Shown piece by piece: positions 24,815 to 33,269 of a DNA stretch of 64,000 bases (its first letter is position 1; every line of letters starts with the position of its first letter). Both the position numbers and the translations under genes were made by a program. The DNA comes from Anaerolineales bacterium. Lineage in GTDB: Bacteria; Chloroflexota; Anaerolineae; 4572-78; J111. The stretch is from positions 1-64,000 of the forward strand of contig JABTUK010000006.1 in the NCBI GenBank assembly GCA_015075405.1, in the 5' to 3' direction. Under the pieces are notes generated by a model. That model saw nothing but the letters and a program-made list of their open reading frames with translations, searched no databases and had not been told where the DNA came from.

Positions 24815-26359
24815 TTAAACACTCGCTGCGCGTTGCTCGTAGCCAACCACCGGGTCGGCGCCCGCGCCTTTGTTGACACCCAGGCCGAGGTTGATCCAGC
24901 GGAACTCGGTGGCGCCCCAATCCTTATCAATGCGATACGGGAAGGAGGCCGATTCGGGATGCAGGGCTACGACATGGGTCAGCATGGTCGCCGTAACCGG
25001 CTCGCTGGTGAGCAAGCAGGGGAAGTCGGCGAACTTGAGCATGGCGCCTACGCGTTGGGTGATGGCGCAGGGCGGATAGGTGTAGCGATGGATGTTGGCC
25101 AGCACATCGTGCTTGTCAATCGGGCCGAGATCAACCTTGACCCCATCAATTTCGCCACCCTTGCCCAGCGGTTTGGGTTTGAGGATGTTCCAGCCGCGCC
25201 AGATAGACATCATCATATCCACGTTGTGCAGTTCGGCGGCCGAGTCGCGGTTGGGGTTCATGGCTACCATGTTGTGGAAGCGGTTGACCAGCAGTTCGAT
25301 GACGCTGTTGATGGGCATGTAGTCCAGCAGGAATTCATAGGCCATCAAGGCCGCGCCGGTGCCAACGGCCAGTCCAACCGGGCCGTACTCGTTTTTGAAG
25401 CCTTGATCCAGGCCGCGATTCAACGTGCTTTCGAGGGCAGCGGTGTGGGCTTCAAAGATAGCCATGACAATCGGGTCTTGGGCAAAGTTGAACATGGTCT
25501 GGCTGTTGTGGTGAGCCACATCACCCACACAGTAGGCCGGCACGCAGACCACATTGCCGGGATGCACGCCTTTGGCCAGGGCCGCCTTGACCGTCGGCTT
25601 CATGCGGGCCTTGTATTGTTTCTGGTATTCGGCGGTGTCGAAGGAGTTGTGGCCGCCGTGCCCGCCTAAGTTGTGGCCCAGCATCAGCTTGGTTTGGGCC
25701 TCCGAAGGAGTATCATAGATCATCTGGAGGGTGGCAATTTCATCATCCAGAGCTGCATCCAGGGTTTTGCCGCCTTCGACGGAAGCTTTGAAGGCAGCGC
25801 CCAGGCCATAGGAGGTGGTCATGCCAAAGGATTTGGCCGCCAGGATGGTCTTTTTGTGATCTTTGGGGATGTCCAGCCCGGCCAGAATCCGGTTTACGAC
25901 GTTAGCGGTGGAGCCGGGGCTGAGGGCAAAGTCTACCACGCAGGTTGGCCCATACAGCCCACCATAGAGGCGAGCGGCTTCGCGGCCAATCAGGGCGCGG
26001 TTCTTGGGAATGGCATCAATAAACTTTTTGACCGAGGCTTTGAAATCCGGCTGCTCTTCATAGAGGATTTCCATGATCGGGCCGGTCTGGTAATGTTCCA
26101 CAAAGGGGTCGTCTTCGGGGCGGACCGTTTTGGTCAGTGATTTGAGAATTTCATAGTGAGCGTTAACCGAGTCGACGTGGAGGGCAATCACTTCAGGCAA
26201 TTCATTGTCAACGGCCTTCATGCCATTAACGGCGTCAACATAGGGCTGCGCATCGGTAATTTTGAATTCAGTACCTCGCTTGGCCTTAATGTTCTTTACA
26301 TCGGCGTTGAGGGCCGCCATGGCTTGCTTGACCATTGCTTCGTGGATAGCTTTTGACAT
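24815..26359 (-). CDS. DUF2193-like protein, uncharacterised
   Basis: The protein (514 residues) is soluble, with no signal peptide or membrane segment. It resembles the roughly 500-residue DUF2193 family that I know mainly from methanogens; this is recognition by overall pattern and could be wrong. Notable segments are VVDFALSPGSTANVVNRIL, LMLGHNLGGHGGHNSFDTAEYQ with clustered Gly/His, VCVPAYCVGDVAHHNSQTMFNF and RYTYPPCAITQRVG. The repeated His/Cys blocks suggest a metal or cofactor site. ATG at 26359 has AAAGGAGAACTAAATA upstream. It is the gene before mtdB on the same strand, separated by a MITE and a new promoter. Confidence 0.55.
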   Translation of the reverse strand: MSKAIHEAMVKQAMAALNADVKNIKAKRGTEFKITDAQPYVDAVNGMKAVDNELPEVIALHVDSVNAHYEILKSLTKTVRPEDDPFVEHYQTGPIMEILYEEQPDFKASVKKFIDAIPKNRALIGREAARLYGGLYGPTCVVDFALSPGSTANVVNRILAGLDIPKDHKKTILAAKSFGMTTSYGLGAAFKASVEGGKTLDAALDDEIATLQMIYDTPSEAQTKLMLGHNLGGHGGHNSFDTAEYQKQYKARMKPTVKAALAKGVHPGNVVCVPAYCVGDVAHHNSQTMFNFAQDPIVMAIFEAHTAALESTLNRGLDQGFKNEYGPVGLAVGTGAALMAYEFLLDYMPINSVIELLVNRFHNMVAMNPNRDSAAELHNVDMMMSIWRGWNILKPKPLGKGGEIDGVKVDLGPIDKHDVLANIHRYTYPPCAITQRVGAMLKFADFPCLLTSEPVTATMLTHVVALHPESASFPYRIDKDWGATEFRWINLGLGVNKGAGADPVVGYEQRAASV

Positions 26360-26410
26360 TATTTAGTTCTCCTTTCATCGTTGAACACAATCTTCTTCTT
26401 TGAAAATGTG

Positions 26411-26430
26411 TTGAGGTAGCTTTACCTCAA
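26411..26430 (-). promoter_or_regulatory. Perfect palindrome in the leader of the DUF2193-like gene
   Basis: TTGAGGTAGCTTTACCTCAA is an 8-bp stem with a 4-base loop about 50 bases upstream of the ATG. It is followed by a smaller CCTG/CAGG hairpin. It could be an operator or leader structure. Confidence 0.4.
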
Positions 26431-26781
26431 CCTGCCTGACGACAGGGTGTTACCAAAACAGGGTCTAACTAAGTTTTATTACCTCCTTTCATGGTAGAAA
26501 ACTGAATTTACAAAAAAGCGCCTCTCCTCAATGAGCATGATATGATTATCAGCGGTAGATTAAATGACATCCATCACTATGCGCTTTGGCGTATTTTCGT
26601 CTATAATTAAGGGGAGGTTTCCGCTTTTTCCTCGCAAAACCGGCCAGGTCAAGAAACACATCATCCAAATTTGGTTAATAGTCTCTGACTATCAAATTAT
26701 AAACCTTCGCCCTTTCCAAACTATTTCTTAACTCTTTCCAACCTCTTACTAAACTGTCTGAAGAGCAAAAGGAAAGAATCA
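26431..26781. promoter_or_regulatory. Divergent intergenic region with tandem 21-bp repeat before the SARP gene
   Basis: No gene is visible. CCTTTCCAAACTATTTCTTA (26711) is followed directly by CTCTTTCCAACCTCTTACTA (26732), an imperfect direct repeat with a 21-base period ending about 30 bases before the SARP-type start codon. SARP regulators bind short direct repeats, so this is a candidate autoregulatory operator. A TATAAT is also present near 26604. Confidence 0.4.
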
Positions 26782-29700
26782 ATGTCGTCTCTTTTCCGCC
26801 TGCAATTGTTAGGCCCGATCCATTTGGACCGGGACGGCGAGTCAACCCACGGTTTTAAGTCACGCAAGGCTTTGGCCCTCTTAGGCTATCTGGCAGCGGA
26901 AGATCGTCCTGTCTCACGCAGCTATCTGGCCGAACTCTTCTGGCCGGATCAAACGGAGTCTCGAGGCCGCAATAACCTGAGCCAGGCGCTGCACAACATT
27001 TTGAGCCTGTGGCCGGGCTGTCTTGAAGCTAATTACTATACCCTCCAGTTTCACTATCTCCCCTCAACCTGGCTGGACCTGAAGGTATTTAGTGAACTGA
27101 CCGCCCAGGGTGAAGTAAACGCATGGGTGATGGCCGCCGGCCTGTATCGGGGCGATTTTATGGCCGGAATATCTTTGGACGATTGCCCTGAATTTGAGCA
27201 GTGGCTCAGGTTGGAGCAGGAGAACTGGCGGCAGCGAGTTGTCCAGGTTCTACGCAATCTCATCACTCATTACACCAGTCAGAGTGAACCAGAACAAGCG
27301 ATCCAATTCATTTCTCGACTTTTGGACATAGACCCTGGCGAGGAAGAGGCCCACCGCCAAAAAATGATGTTGTTAGCCCAGAGCGGCCAGCGCAGTGCTG
27401 CTATGGCTCAGTTTGAAATCTGCTGCCGCTACCTGGCCGAAGAATTGGGCGTGGAGCCAACCAAAGAAACGGTTCAGGTCTATGAACAAATCCGGTCGGG
27501 CGACTTAAAGCATGAAGCTCAAATCCCCGCGGGTCAAGGAAGCCTGCCTCCTGCTATGCCCACACCGGTTCCTTTTGTTTACAATAATTTGCCGGCGCAA
27601 TCCACCTCTTTTATTGGCCGCGAAAAGGAACTGGCCCTCATCGAGCAGTATCTAACCAATCCAGCCTGCCGGCTTTTAACGATTATTGGTCTGGGGGGTA
27701 TTGGCAAAACCCGTCTGGCCCTCCAGGCTGCCGCTGCCAGCAATAACTTTCGGCAGGGCGTCTGCTTTATCGCTTTATCCTCCACCAGTTCAACTGAATT
27801 TCTCATCTCAAGTATGGCCAATGCGCTCAATTTTCCGCTTTATGGTCGAGGAGATCCGAAAACACAGCTCATAAACTATCTCAGCGATAAGGAAATGCTC
27901 CTGGTGCTGGATAACTTTGAGCACTTAATTCCGGGAGCAAGCTTACTGGGAGAAATTCTGCAACGCGCTCCACAGCTAAAAATGTTGGTTACTTCACGAG
28001 AACGGCTTGGTTTGCGCGAGGAGTGGATCTTAGATTTGCAGGGGCTGGCGTTTCCCGAAAGTGAAGACATTGCCTTGCTAGAGAATTACAGCGCCGTCCA
28101 GTTGTTTCTACAACGGGCCCAGCAGGTACAGGCCGATTTTTGGCTAAGATTTCTGGATAAATCGGCGGTGGCCCGCATTTGCCGACTGGTTGAGGGACTG
28201 CCTCTGGGCATCGAGTTGGCCGCAGCCTGGACCCGCACCTTCTCTTGCCAGGAAATTGCGGTAGAGATTGAAAAAAACTACGATTTTCTGACGACCTCGC
28301 TCCAAAACATTCCCCAACGGCATCGCAGCTTGCCGGCGGTGTTTGAACATTCCTGGGGGCTTCTCTCTGAGGAGGAACGAAGCGTATTCAGGCAGTTGTC
28401 GGTTTTCTGGGGAGGTTTCAGTCGAAAATCTGCCGAGCAAGTGGTTGGCGCTTCCGCGTTTTTGTTATCGGCTTTGGTAGACAAATCGTTGCTCCGCCGG
28501 ACAGACACCGATCGCTACTGCATCCATGAACTTTTACGCCAGTATGGGGCTAAAAAACTGGCCGAGAATCCCGAAGAGAAAAAACGGGTCAAAGATCGGC
28601 ACTGTAGCCATTACGCCGAATTTTTGCAGGAACAAGAAACTCGTCTCAAAAAGGGGCAGCAAAAGGAAACTTTAGAGGCCATCAGCCTGGAAATTGACAA
28701 TTTGCGGGCCGGGTGGTATTGGGCCGTGGCCACCAGGCGGGAAGAGGATTTTGAAAAGTATCGCGAAGGTCTATTTCTGGTCCATAATATGCAGAGTTGG
28801 TTTCAAGAGGGTGAAGCAGTCTTCAGACACGCGGCGGCAATTTTGCGGAGGGCCAGGGAAAAGGCCGGTTCTGACCGGCAAATAGACAAAATGTTGGGCC
28901 ATGTTCTGGCTCGACAAGGGGTCTTCTGCGCCAGCCTGGGCCAATATGACCAGGCCAGAGCCATCAGGCAAGAAGGGCTGGCTATTTTTCAAGATGTGGC
29001 GCTCCGCCAGGATGCGCCGCTGAGCCTTAATTATTTGGGGGCGATTGCCTGGGCCTTGGGTGAGTACGTCGAGGCCAGGCAACTCTGCCAGGAAGGTTTG
29101 GTCATCGCCGAAAAGATGGGAGACCGCTGGAAACAGGCCTTGATTCTTCAGTATTTGGGGATGATTGCCATCAGCCTGGGGGAATATGTTGATGCCCAGG
29201 CGATAGCCCGAAGGGGACTGGTCATTTTTAGGGAATTTGGCTATCGCAGCGGCATTGCTTTTTCGCTCAACTTACTGGGGATTGCCACTCACAATCTGGG
29301 GGAGTATCGGCAGGCCAGGCAGTTCTGCCAGGAAGGGTTGAAAATAGCCAGAGAGATTGGGGATCGCTGGGAAGAGGCTTTGTCGCTGGAATATCTGGGG
29401 ATGATTGCCATCAGCCTGGGAGCTTATGATGAAGCTAAAGCAATGGCTCAAAAGAGCCTGGCTATTTTTAGAGAATTTGGCTATCGCAGCGGCGTCGCCT
29501 TTTGCCTAAACTTATTGGGCACAGTGGCCCGCAGTCTGAGTGAGTACAGCCAGGCCCAACGCCTTTACCAGGAGGTTTTGCAGACGTGCCAGGCGCTGGG
29601 TTACTCGTTAGGCGTCGCTATGACTTCATATTATTTAGGGCATACAGCCTATTTATTGGGAGAGCATCGGGAGGCCAGGCGGCTGTTAACCGACAGTTTG

Positions 29701-30123
29701 ACCCTGGCCCGGAAATTGACTTACCAACGAGGGATTACCCAATCGCTTCATACGTTAGGCAGCGTGGCTTATGCGCTGGGAGAACTTAATGAAGCTAAAG
29801 AATATCTGTTTGAGGCCCTCAAATCTACCCAGGAAATCCATGCTGTGCCCATCGTTTTAGATATTTTAACCGATTTTGCCCAACTTTTCGTCGGGGAGGG
29901 TAGAGCAGAGCAAGCCCTGGAACTGCTCACCTTTCCTCTCCAGCATCCGGCCAGCAAACAAGAAACCAGGGATAGAGCCGGCCAACTCTGGGCTGAACTG
30001 ACGGCTCAGATGCCAGGGCAGCTCCCAACCGCTGCTCAAGAAAGAGTCAAAGTTAACGGGCTTGATGAGTGGGTCAACAGGATATTGCTCGAAAGGGCGG
30101 GCCAGGCCACCCTGATCTATTAA
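26782..30123 (+). CDS. SARP-type regulator: DNA-binding/BTAD, NB-ARC ATPase and TPR repeats
   Basis: The N-terminal 95 residues fit a winged-helix (LQLLGPIHLDRDGE, SRKALALLGYLAAE). A BTAD-like helical domain follows to about 250, rich in signatures such as DIDPGEEEAHRQKMMLLAQSGQ. The NB-ARC segment has a Walker A IIGLGGIGKTRLAL near residue 303 and a Walker B LLVLDNFEHL. From about residue 690 there are repeated 40-residue TPR units (SLNYLGAIAWALGEYVEAR and similar). The 1113-residue length suits an AfsR-like STAND regulator that integrates a signal through the TPRs. It faces away from the one-carbon genes. Whether it controls them is unknown. Confidence 0.88.
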   Translation: MSSLFRLQLLGPIHLDRDGESTHGFKSRKALALLGYLAAEDRPVSRSYLAELFWPDQTESRGRNNLSQALHNILSLWPGCLEANYYTLQFHYLPSTWLDLKVFSELTAQGEVNAWVMAAGLYRGDFMAGISLDDCPEFEQWLRLEQENWRQRVVQVLRNLITHYTSQSEPEQAIQFISRLLDIDPGEEEAHRQKMMLLAQSGQRSAAMAQFEICCRYLAEELGVEPTKETVQVYEQIRSGDLKHEAQIPAGQGSLPPAMPTPVPFVYNNLPAQSTSFIGREKELALIEQYLTNPACRLLTIIGLGGIGKTRLALQAAAASNNFRQGVCFIALSSTSSTEFLISSMANALNFPLYGRGDPKTQLINYLSDKEMLLVLDNFEHLIPGASLLGEILQRAPQLKMLVTSRERLGLREEWILDLQGLAFPESEDIALLENYSAVQLFLQRAQQVQADFWLRFLDKSAVARICRLVEGLPLGIELAAAWTRTFSCQEIAVEIEKNYDFLTTSLQNIPQRHRSLPAVFEHSWGLLSEEERSVFRQLSVFWGGFSRKSAEQVVGASAFLLSALVDKSLLRRTDTDRYCIHELLRQYGAKKLAENPEEKKRVKDRHCSHYAEFLQEQETRLKKGQQKETLEAISLEIDNLRAGWYWAVATRREEDFEKYREGLFLVHNMQSWFQEGEAVFRHAAAILRRAREKAGSDRQIDKMLGHVLARQGVFCASLGQYDQARAIRQEGLAIFQDVALRQDAPLSLNYLGAIAWALGEYVEARQLCQEGLVIAEKMGDRWKQALILQYLGMIAISLGEYVDAQAIARRGLVIFREFGYRSGIAFSLNLLGIATHNLGEYRQARQFCQEGLKIAREIGDRWEEALSLEYLGMIAISLGAYDEAKAMAQKSLAIFREFGYRSGVAFCLNLLGTVARSLSEYSQAQRLYQEVLQTCQALGYSLGVAMTSYYLGHTAYLLGEHREARRLLTDSLTLARKLTYQRGITQSLHTLGSVAYALGELNEAKEYLFEALKSTQEIHAVPIVLDILTDFAQLFVGEGRAEQALELLTFPLQHPASKQETRDRAGQLWAELTAQMPGQLPTAAQERVKVNGLDEWVNRILLERAGQATLIY

Positions 30124-30137
30124 AATCAACAATTTTT

Positions 30138-30284
30138 GTAACTGCACAGGCATGTCATTTCGACCGTAGGGAGAAATCCCCAATATGTTACTTTCACCCG
30201 GTGCGCCCTGGGGATTTCTCGACCCTTCGGCTTCGCTCAGGACAGGCTCTTTGGTCTCGAAATGACATGAGCATGAGTAGTAAC
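30138..30284. mobile_element. MITE family A, copy 3
   Basis: Ends GTAACTGCACAGGCATGTCAT and ATGACATGAGCATGAGTAGTAAC are inverted repeats. CAATTTTT on the left and CAAATTTT on the right resemble an 8-bp duplication. It lies 15 bases after the SARP stop codon and just before the Shine-Dalgarno of the DUF1464-like gene. Confidence 0.65.
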
Positions 30285-30306
30285 CAAATTTTAAGGAGAT
30301 GATCTT

Positions 30307-31407
30307 ATGTCACGAGTGATCGGTATTGATCCGGGCACGGTAAGTTTTGATCTATGCGGACTGGAAGATGGACGAGTATTTCTGGATACAACCATTCCCT
30401 CGGCCGAGATTGGGGCCAATCCGCAGATTTTGGTAGACGCCTTACAGGCAGCCCAACCCCTTGATCTGGTTATCGGCCCTTCCGGTTACGGCCTGCCCTG
30501 GGTCAGCATCGAGGAGTTTGGCGAGCAAGAGCTTTTCCTGTTTATCCTGGCCGATGAACGGGAGCGCAACCAGGTTTCGGTGTTGGGCGGAATGGGCCAG
30601 ATGATCTCCCTGCTGAAAACAAGTGGACTACCTGTTCAGTTTATGCCGGGGGTTATCCATCTGCCCACCGTGCCTGAGCATCGCAAGGCCAACAAAATTG
30701 ATATGGGCACCGCCGATAAGCTTTGCTGTTTGGCCCTGGGCATCATAGACCAGGCCCGGCGGCATCATATTGCCTATAATGCCACCAGCTTCATTTTTGT
30801 CGAGGTGGGCGGCGCTTACACAGCGGTAATGACCGTTCAGGCCGGACAGGTAGTGGATGGGCTGGGGGGGTCCAGTGGCGGGCCGGGCTTCTACTCGCTG
30901 GGAGCAATGGATGGAGAACTGGCCTATTTGCTGGGTAAATTCCCAAAATCCGTGCTTTTCTCCGGCGGGGTGGCGGCCATGACCGGTCAGCCGGCCCTTT
31001 CGCCCGAAGCAGCCCTGGAGCTGAGAGAAACAGTTCCGGCGGCTCGCCGGGCCTGGGAAGCCCTGTTTGAAGGAGTCAAGAAAAGTGTGGCGGCAGAAAT
31101 GGCGGTTGTGCCCAATGTCCGGGAGATTCTGCTCTCAGGCCGGCTGTGTCGTATCCCGGCCGTGCGCGAAGAGCTAGCCGACCGTTTAAGCCGCTTTGCC
31201 CCGGTACACCGTATCTCGGGCATTGCCCAGGTGGCCAAAGAAGCAGCCCAGGGAGCTGCTTTGATCGCTGACGGCATGGTCGGTGGACAATATGCCAGCC
31301 TGGTTGAAACGATGCGGCTTAAAGAAGCCAGCGGGACCGTGCTGGACTATCTCCATATCAGTCTGGCCGATGAACTAAGACAGAAATATCTGAGGGACAC
31401 CCACTAA
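30307..31407 (+). CDS. DUF1464-like ASKHA-fold protein (predicted butyrate-kinase-like)
   Basis: The protein (366 residues) begins VIGIDPGTVSFDLCGLEDGRV, an ASKHA phosphate-1 motif. It has NKIDMGTADKLCCLALGIIDQA and FIFVEVGGAYTAVMTVQAGQVVDGLGG as further nucleotide-site elements. This matches DUF1464, an archaeal family annotated only as a predicted kinase. ATG at 30307 has AAGGAGATGATCTT upstream. It is oriented towards fae. The finding of an archaeal-type family here fits the archaeal flavour of the locus, but the substrate is unknown. Its stop codon TAA is the first triplet of the element at 31405-31498. Confidence 0.7.
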   Translation: MSRVIGIDPGTVSFDLCGLEDGRVFLDTTIPSAEIGANPQILVDALQAAQPLDLVIGPSGYGLPWVSIEEFGEQELFLFILADERERNQVSVLGGMGQMISLLKTSGLPVQFMPGVIHLPTVPEHRKANKIDMGTADKLCCLALGIIDQARRHHIAYNATSFIFVEVGGAYTAVMTVQAGQVVDGLGGSSGGPGFYSLGAMDGELAYLLGKFPKSVLFSGGVAAMTGQPALSPEAALELRETVPAARRAWEALFEGVKKSVAAEMAVVPNVREILLSGRLCRIPAVREELADRLSRFAPVHRISGIAQVAKEAAQGAALIADGMVGGQYASLVETMRLKEASGTVLDYLHISLADELRQKYLRDTH

Positions 31408-31498
31408 GTGATTGTCCAAAAATAAGTTCCCTCAAGTTCCTACGAGTTCCCAGGGAACTCATAGGAACTCAAAACGGGAAGTAAATTTTAGACGTTTA
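31405..31498. repeat. GAGTTCC word-repeat element G, copy 1
   Basis: AGTTCCTACGAGTTCCC pairs with GGGAACTCATAGGAACT. Outer arms TAAGTGATTGTCCAAAAATA and TTTTAGACGTTTACTAAGG are imperfect inverted repeats. Its left end is the stop codon of the DUF1464-like gene. Copy 2 (61053-61290) is interrupted by a MITE. Confidence 0.75.
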
Positions 31499-31759
31499 CT
31501 AAGGCAGAACACAGTCAAGTTCAGTGGGATTCAGACCAACAAAAATCTTTTGACCAATTTCGATGACCACGGCGTTTTGTTGGCCTGATAGCTCGACCAT
31601 GCGCTGTAAACTGGCCTGGTCCCGCTCGATGTCGGCGTGCTCAAACACTACCCCGCGATCGTCAAAAAATCGGCGCACTTCCTGGTAGTCAGCAGCTTGA
31701 CTGCGCCCGTAAACAGTCACGCCTTCTAAAGGGGTAGTAGGTGCGGCGCAGATACACAT
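31499..31759 (-). CDS. Glutaredoxin-like protein lacking the active-site CxxC
   Basis: The 86-residue protein follows the glutaredoxin/NrdH fold pattern: GVTVYGRSQAADYQEVRRFF, then VFEHADIERDQASLQRMVELSGQ, NAVVIEIGQKIFVGL. The usual CxxC after the first strand reads GRSQAAD, so no redox cysteine is present there. The only cysteines are in the extreme N-terminus (MCICAAP) and near the C-terminus (ELDCVLP). ATG at 31759 has GGAAGGAG upstream. A thiol-disulfide role is unlikely; a binding role is possible. It is convergent with the DUF1464-like gene. Confidence 0.65.
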   Translation of the reverse strand: MCICAAPTTPLEGVTVYGRSQAADYQEVRRFFDDRGVVFEHADIERDQASLQRMVELSGQQNAVVIEIGQKIFVGLNPTELDCVLP

Positions 31760-31785
31760 AAGCGACTCCTTCCTTCGTTTCAAAA

Positions 31786-31879
31786 TATAGATATTCAGCT
31801 AATGTTTCAGGTAAGGATACGGCCTTATGTTTGCCCGGTAGGGGCGATCGCCAGGGTACGTCCTTACTGAATATCTATA
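31786..31879. mobile_element. Short inverted-repeat element, MITE-like
   Basis: Terminal arms TATAGATATTCAG and CTGAATATCTATA are perfect 13-bp inverted repeats. Inside are GTAAGGAtac / GTACGTCCTTAC and a GGCGATCGCC palindrome. It occupies the space upstream of the glutaredoxin-like gene. No gene is seen in 31880-32083. Confidence 0.6.
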
Positions 31880-32083
31880 GTACGCCCCCTGGAAAGATTT
31901 GACAAGAACAGGCGCTTAATGTATAAGGTTAGGCTCATAACCCCGCGCAATCTTGTTTGGTGTTTCGCTTCTCAAACATAACGATGCTGCTGCCCCAGTT
32001 GGCTAACCATAGTTGATTTCGGACAAAGTCACCATTGTTTTTGTTCGTATAAAAATTATTCTTATTATCAAAGGAGATACTTT

Positions 32084-32596
32084 ATGAGTAAAGTAATGAT
32101 GGTTGGTGAAGCTTTGGTTGGCGAGGGCAATGAAGTTGCTCACGTTGATATTGTCATCGGCCCAAAAGATGGCCCGGTAGGGCAGGCTTTTGCAGCCTCT
32201 TTGGTCAATCAGACAGATGGATTCACCTCCTTGTTGTCACTGATTACCCCCAATCTACCGGCCAAGCCCGACACAATTATGACCAACAAAGTCACGATAA
32301 AAGGGGCCAAGCAAGCCGTGCAAATGTTTGGGCCAGCCCAGGCAGCTGTGGCTCGCGGCGTGGTTGACTCAGTCAAAGAAGGAGTTATTCCCAAGGACCA
32401 GGTTGACGATCTATGCATTATTGTTGGTGTTTTTATTCATTGGGAAGCCGAAGACACCAAAAAGATTTATGATTATAACTACCAGGCCACCAAAGAAGGC
32501 ATCAAACGCGCGATGAGCGGCAAGCCCACCATAGACGAGGTACTGGCGCAAGAAGCCACAGCCCGCCATCCCTTTGCTGAAGGGGCCGAAGGCTAA
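32084..32596 (+). CDS. fae: Formaldehyde-activating enzyme
   Basis: The 170-residue protein is full length for Fae. It has VGEALVGEGNEVAHVDIVIGPKDGPVG with the catalytic His (H20), AFAASLVNQTDGFTSLL, and TIMTNKVTIKGAKQAVQMFGPAQAAVARGV. The C-terminal half holds VDDLCIIVGVFIHWEAEDTKKIYDYNYQATKEGI. Fae condenses formaldehyde with H4MPT to give methylene-H4MPT. AAAGGAGATACTTT precedes the ATG. It is a single-gene unit, closed by a strong terminator, which is common for this abundantly made enzyme. Confidence 0.96.
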   Translation: MSKVMMVGEALVGEGNEVAHVDIVIGPKDGPVGQAFAASLVNQTDGFTSLLSLITPNLPAKPDTIMTNKVTIKGAKQAVQMFGPAQAAVARGVVDSVKEGVIPKDQVDDLCIIVGVFIHWEAEDTKKIYDYNYQATKEGIKRAMSGKPTIDEVLAQEATARHPFAEGAEG

Positions 32597-32639
32597 CTCC
32601 AGCGACTACTTCCCCAAATTCTCAATAGTAACTCTATAT

Positions 32640-32676
32640 GGCTCACCCGCAAAGGTGAGCCTATTTATTTGTTTTT
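32640..32676 (+). terminator. Rho-independent terminator of fae
   Basis: GGCTCACC (32640-32647) and GGTGAGCC (32654-32661) form a perfect 8-bp stem with a 6-base loop, followed by TATTTATTTGTTTTT. Confidence 0.9.
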
Positions 32677-32897
32677 AAACTAACAGGGTTATAAAAAATA
32701 GTTCGCTTTTTGGAGAGAACTACCCAAAGTAGTAATAGACAACGGCTTGATAGAATGATATAAATAGTAGAAATGACAATGTCATTTCTAGGCCAGGGTG
32801 TTATCAGAGTAAGTGCGTTCTATTTCAAGGGGAAAAGACAGAACAGCGTAAGCCACAGCACATTTTCAATCACAAACCAATCAGGAGGCTAAGTCTA

Positions 32898-33257
32898 ATG
32901 CTGCAACAAAATTTTGAATACGAATTTGACCAAATCGCTCGTGAGGCCTGGAGACAAGGTCAGTCTCCCCTGGAGCGGATGTATGACCAGTGGGTTGGTC
33001 AGGGAGCCTGGGAGCCAAATCCGCCGGCAGTGACGTTCCGTATCCACGACGCGGCAACCGGTTTGCCTATTGCCTGTCACCTCTGTAACTCCACCGATGC
33101 TTGGGTGGTGGAGGGAGATGAGGTGAAACAAATCGCCCGTGTTTTTGTCTGCGAGCACGAACCTGTCTGGGCCGGACGCGGCATGATCCGCCAGATTTCC
33201 ACCGTACCCGTTCATCGGGTGGGTTCATTTGAGGAAACAGGCCGGCCTCGCGAATAA
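32898..33257 (+). CDS. Uncharacterised 119-residue protein near fae
   Basis: The protein begins MLQQNFEYEFDQIAREAWRQG and contains a CxxC pair in IACHLCNSTDAW and a later FVCEHEPVW. The three Cys and nearby His could form a metal site. I do not recognise the family. ATG at 32898 has CAGGAGGCTAAG upstream. It is followed, in the same reading frame and only 12 bases after its TAA, by a PfkB kinase, so the two are surely co-expressed. Its location after fae suggests, but does not show, a one-carbon connection. Confidence 0.65.
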   Translation: MLQQNFEYEFDQIAREAWRQGQSPLERMYDQWVGQGAWEPNPPAVTFRIHDAATGLPIACHLCNSTDAWVVEGDEVKQIARVFVCEHEPVWAGRGMIRQISTVPVHRVGSFEETGRPRE

Positions 33258-33269
33258 AGGGAGCCAACA

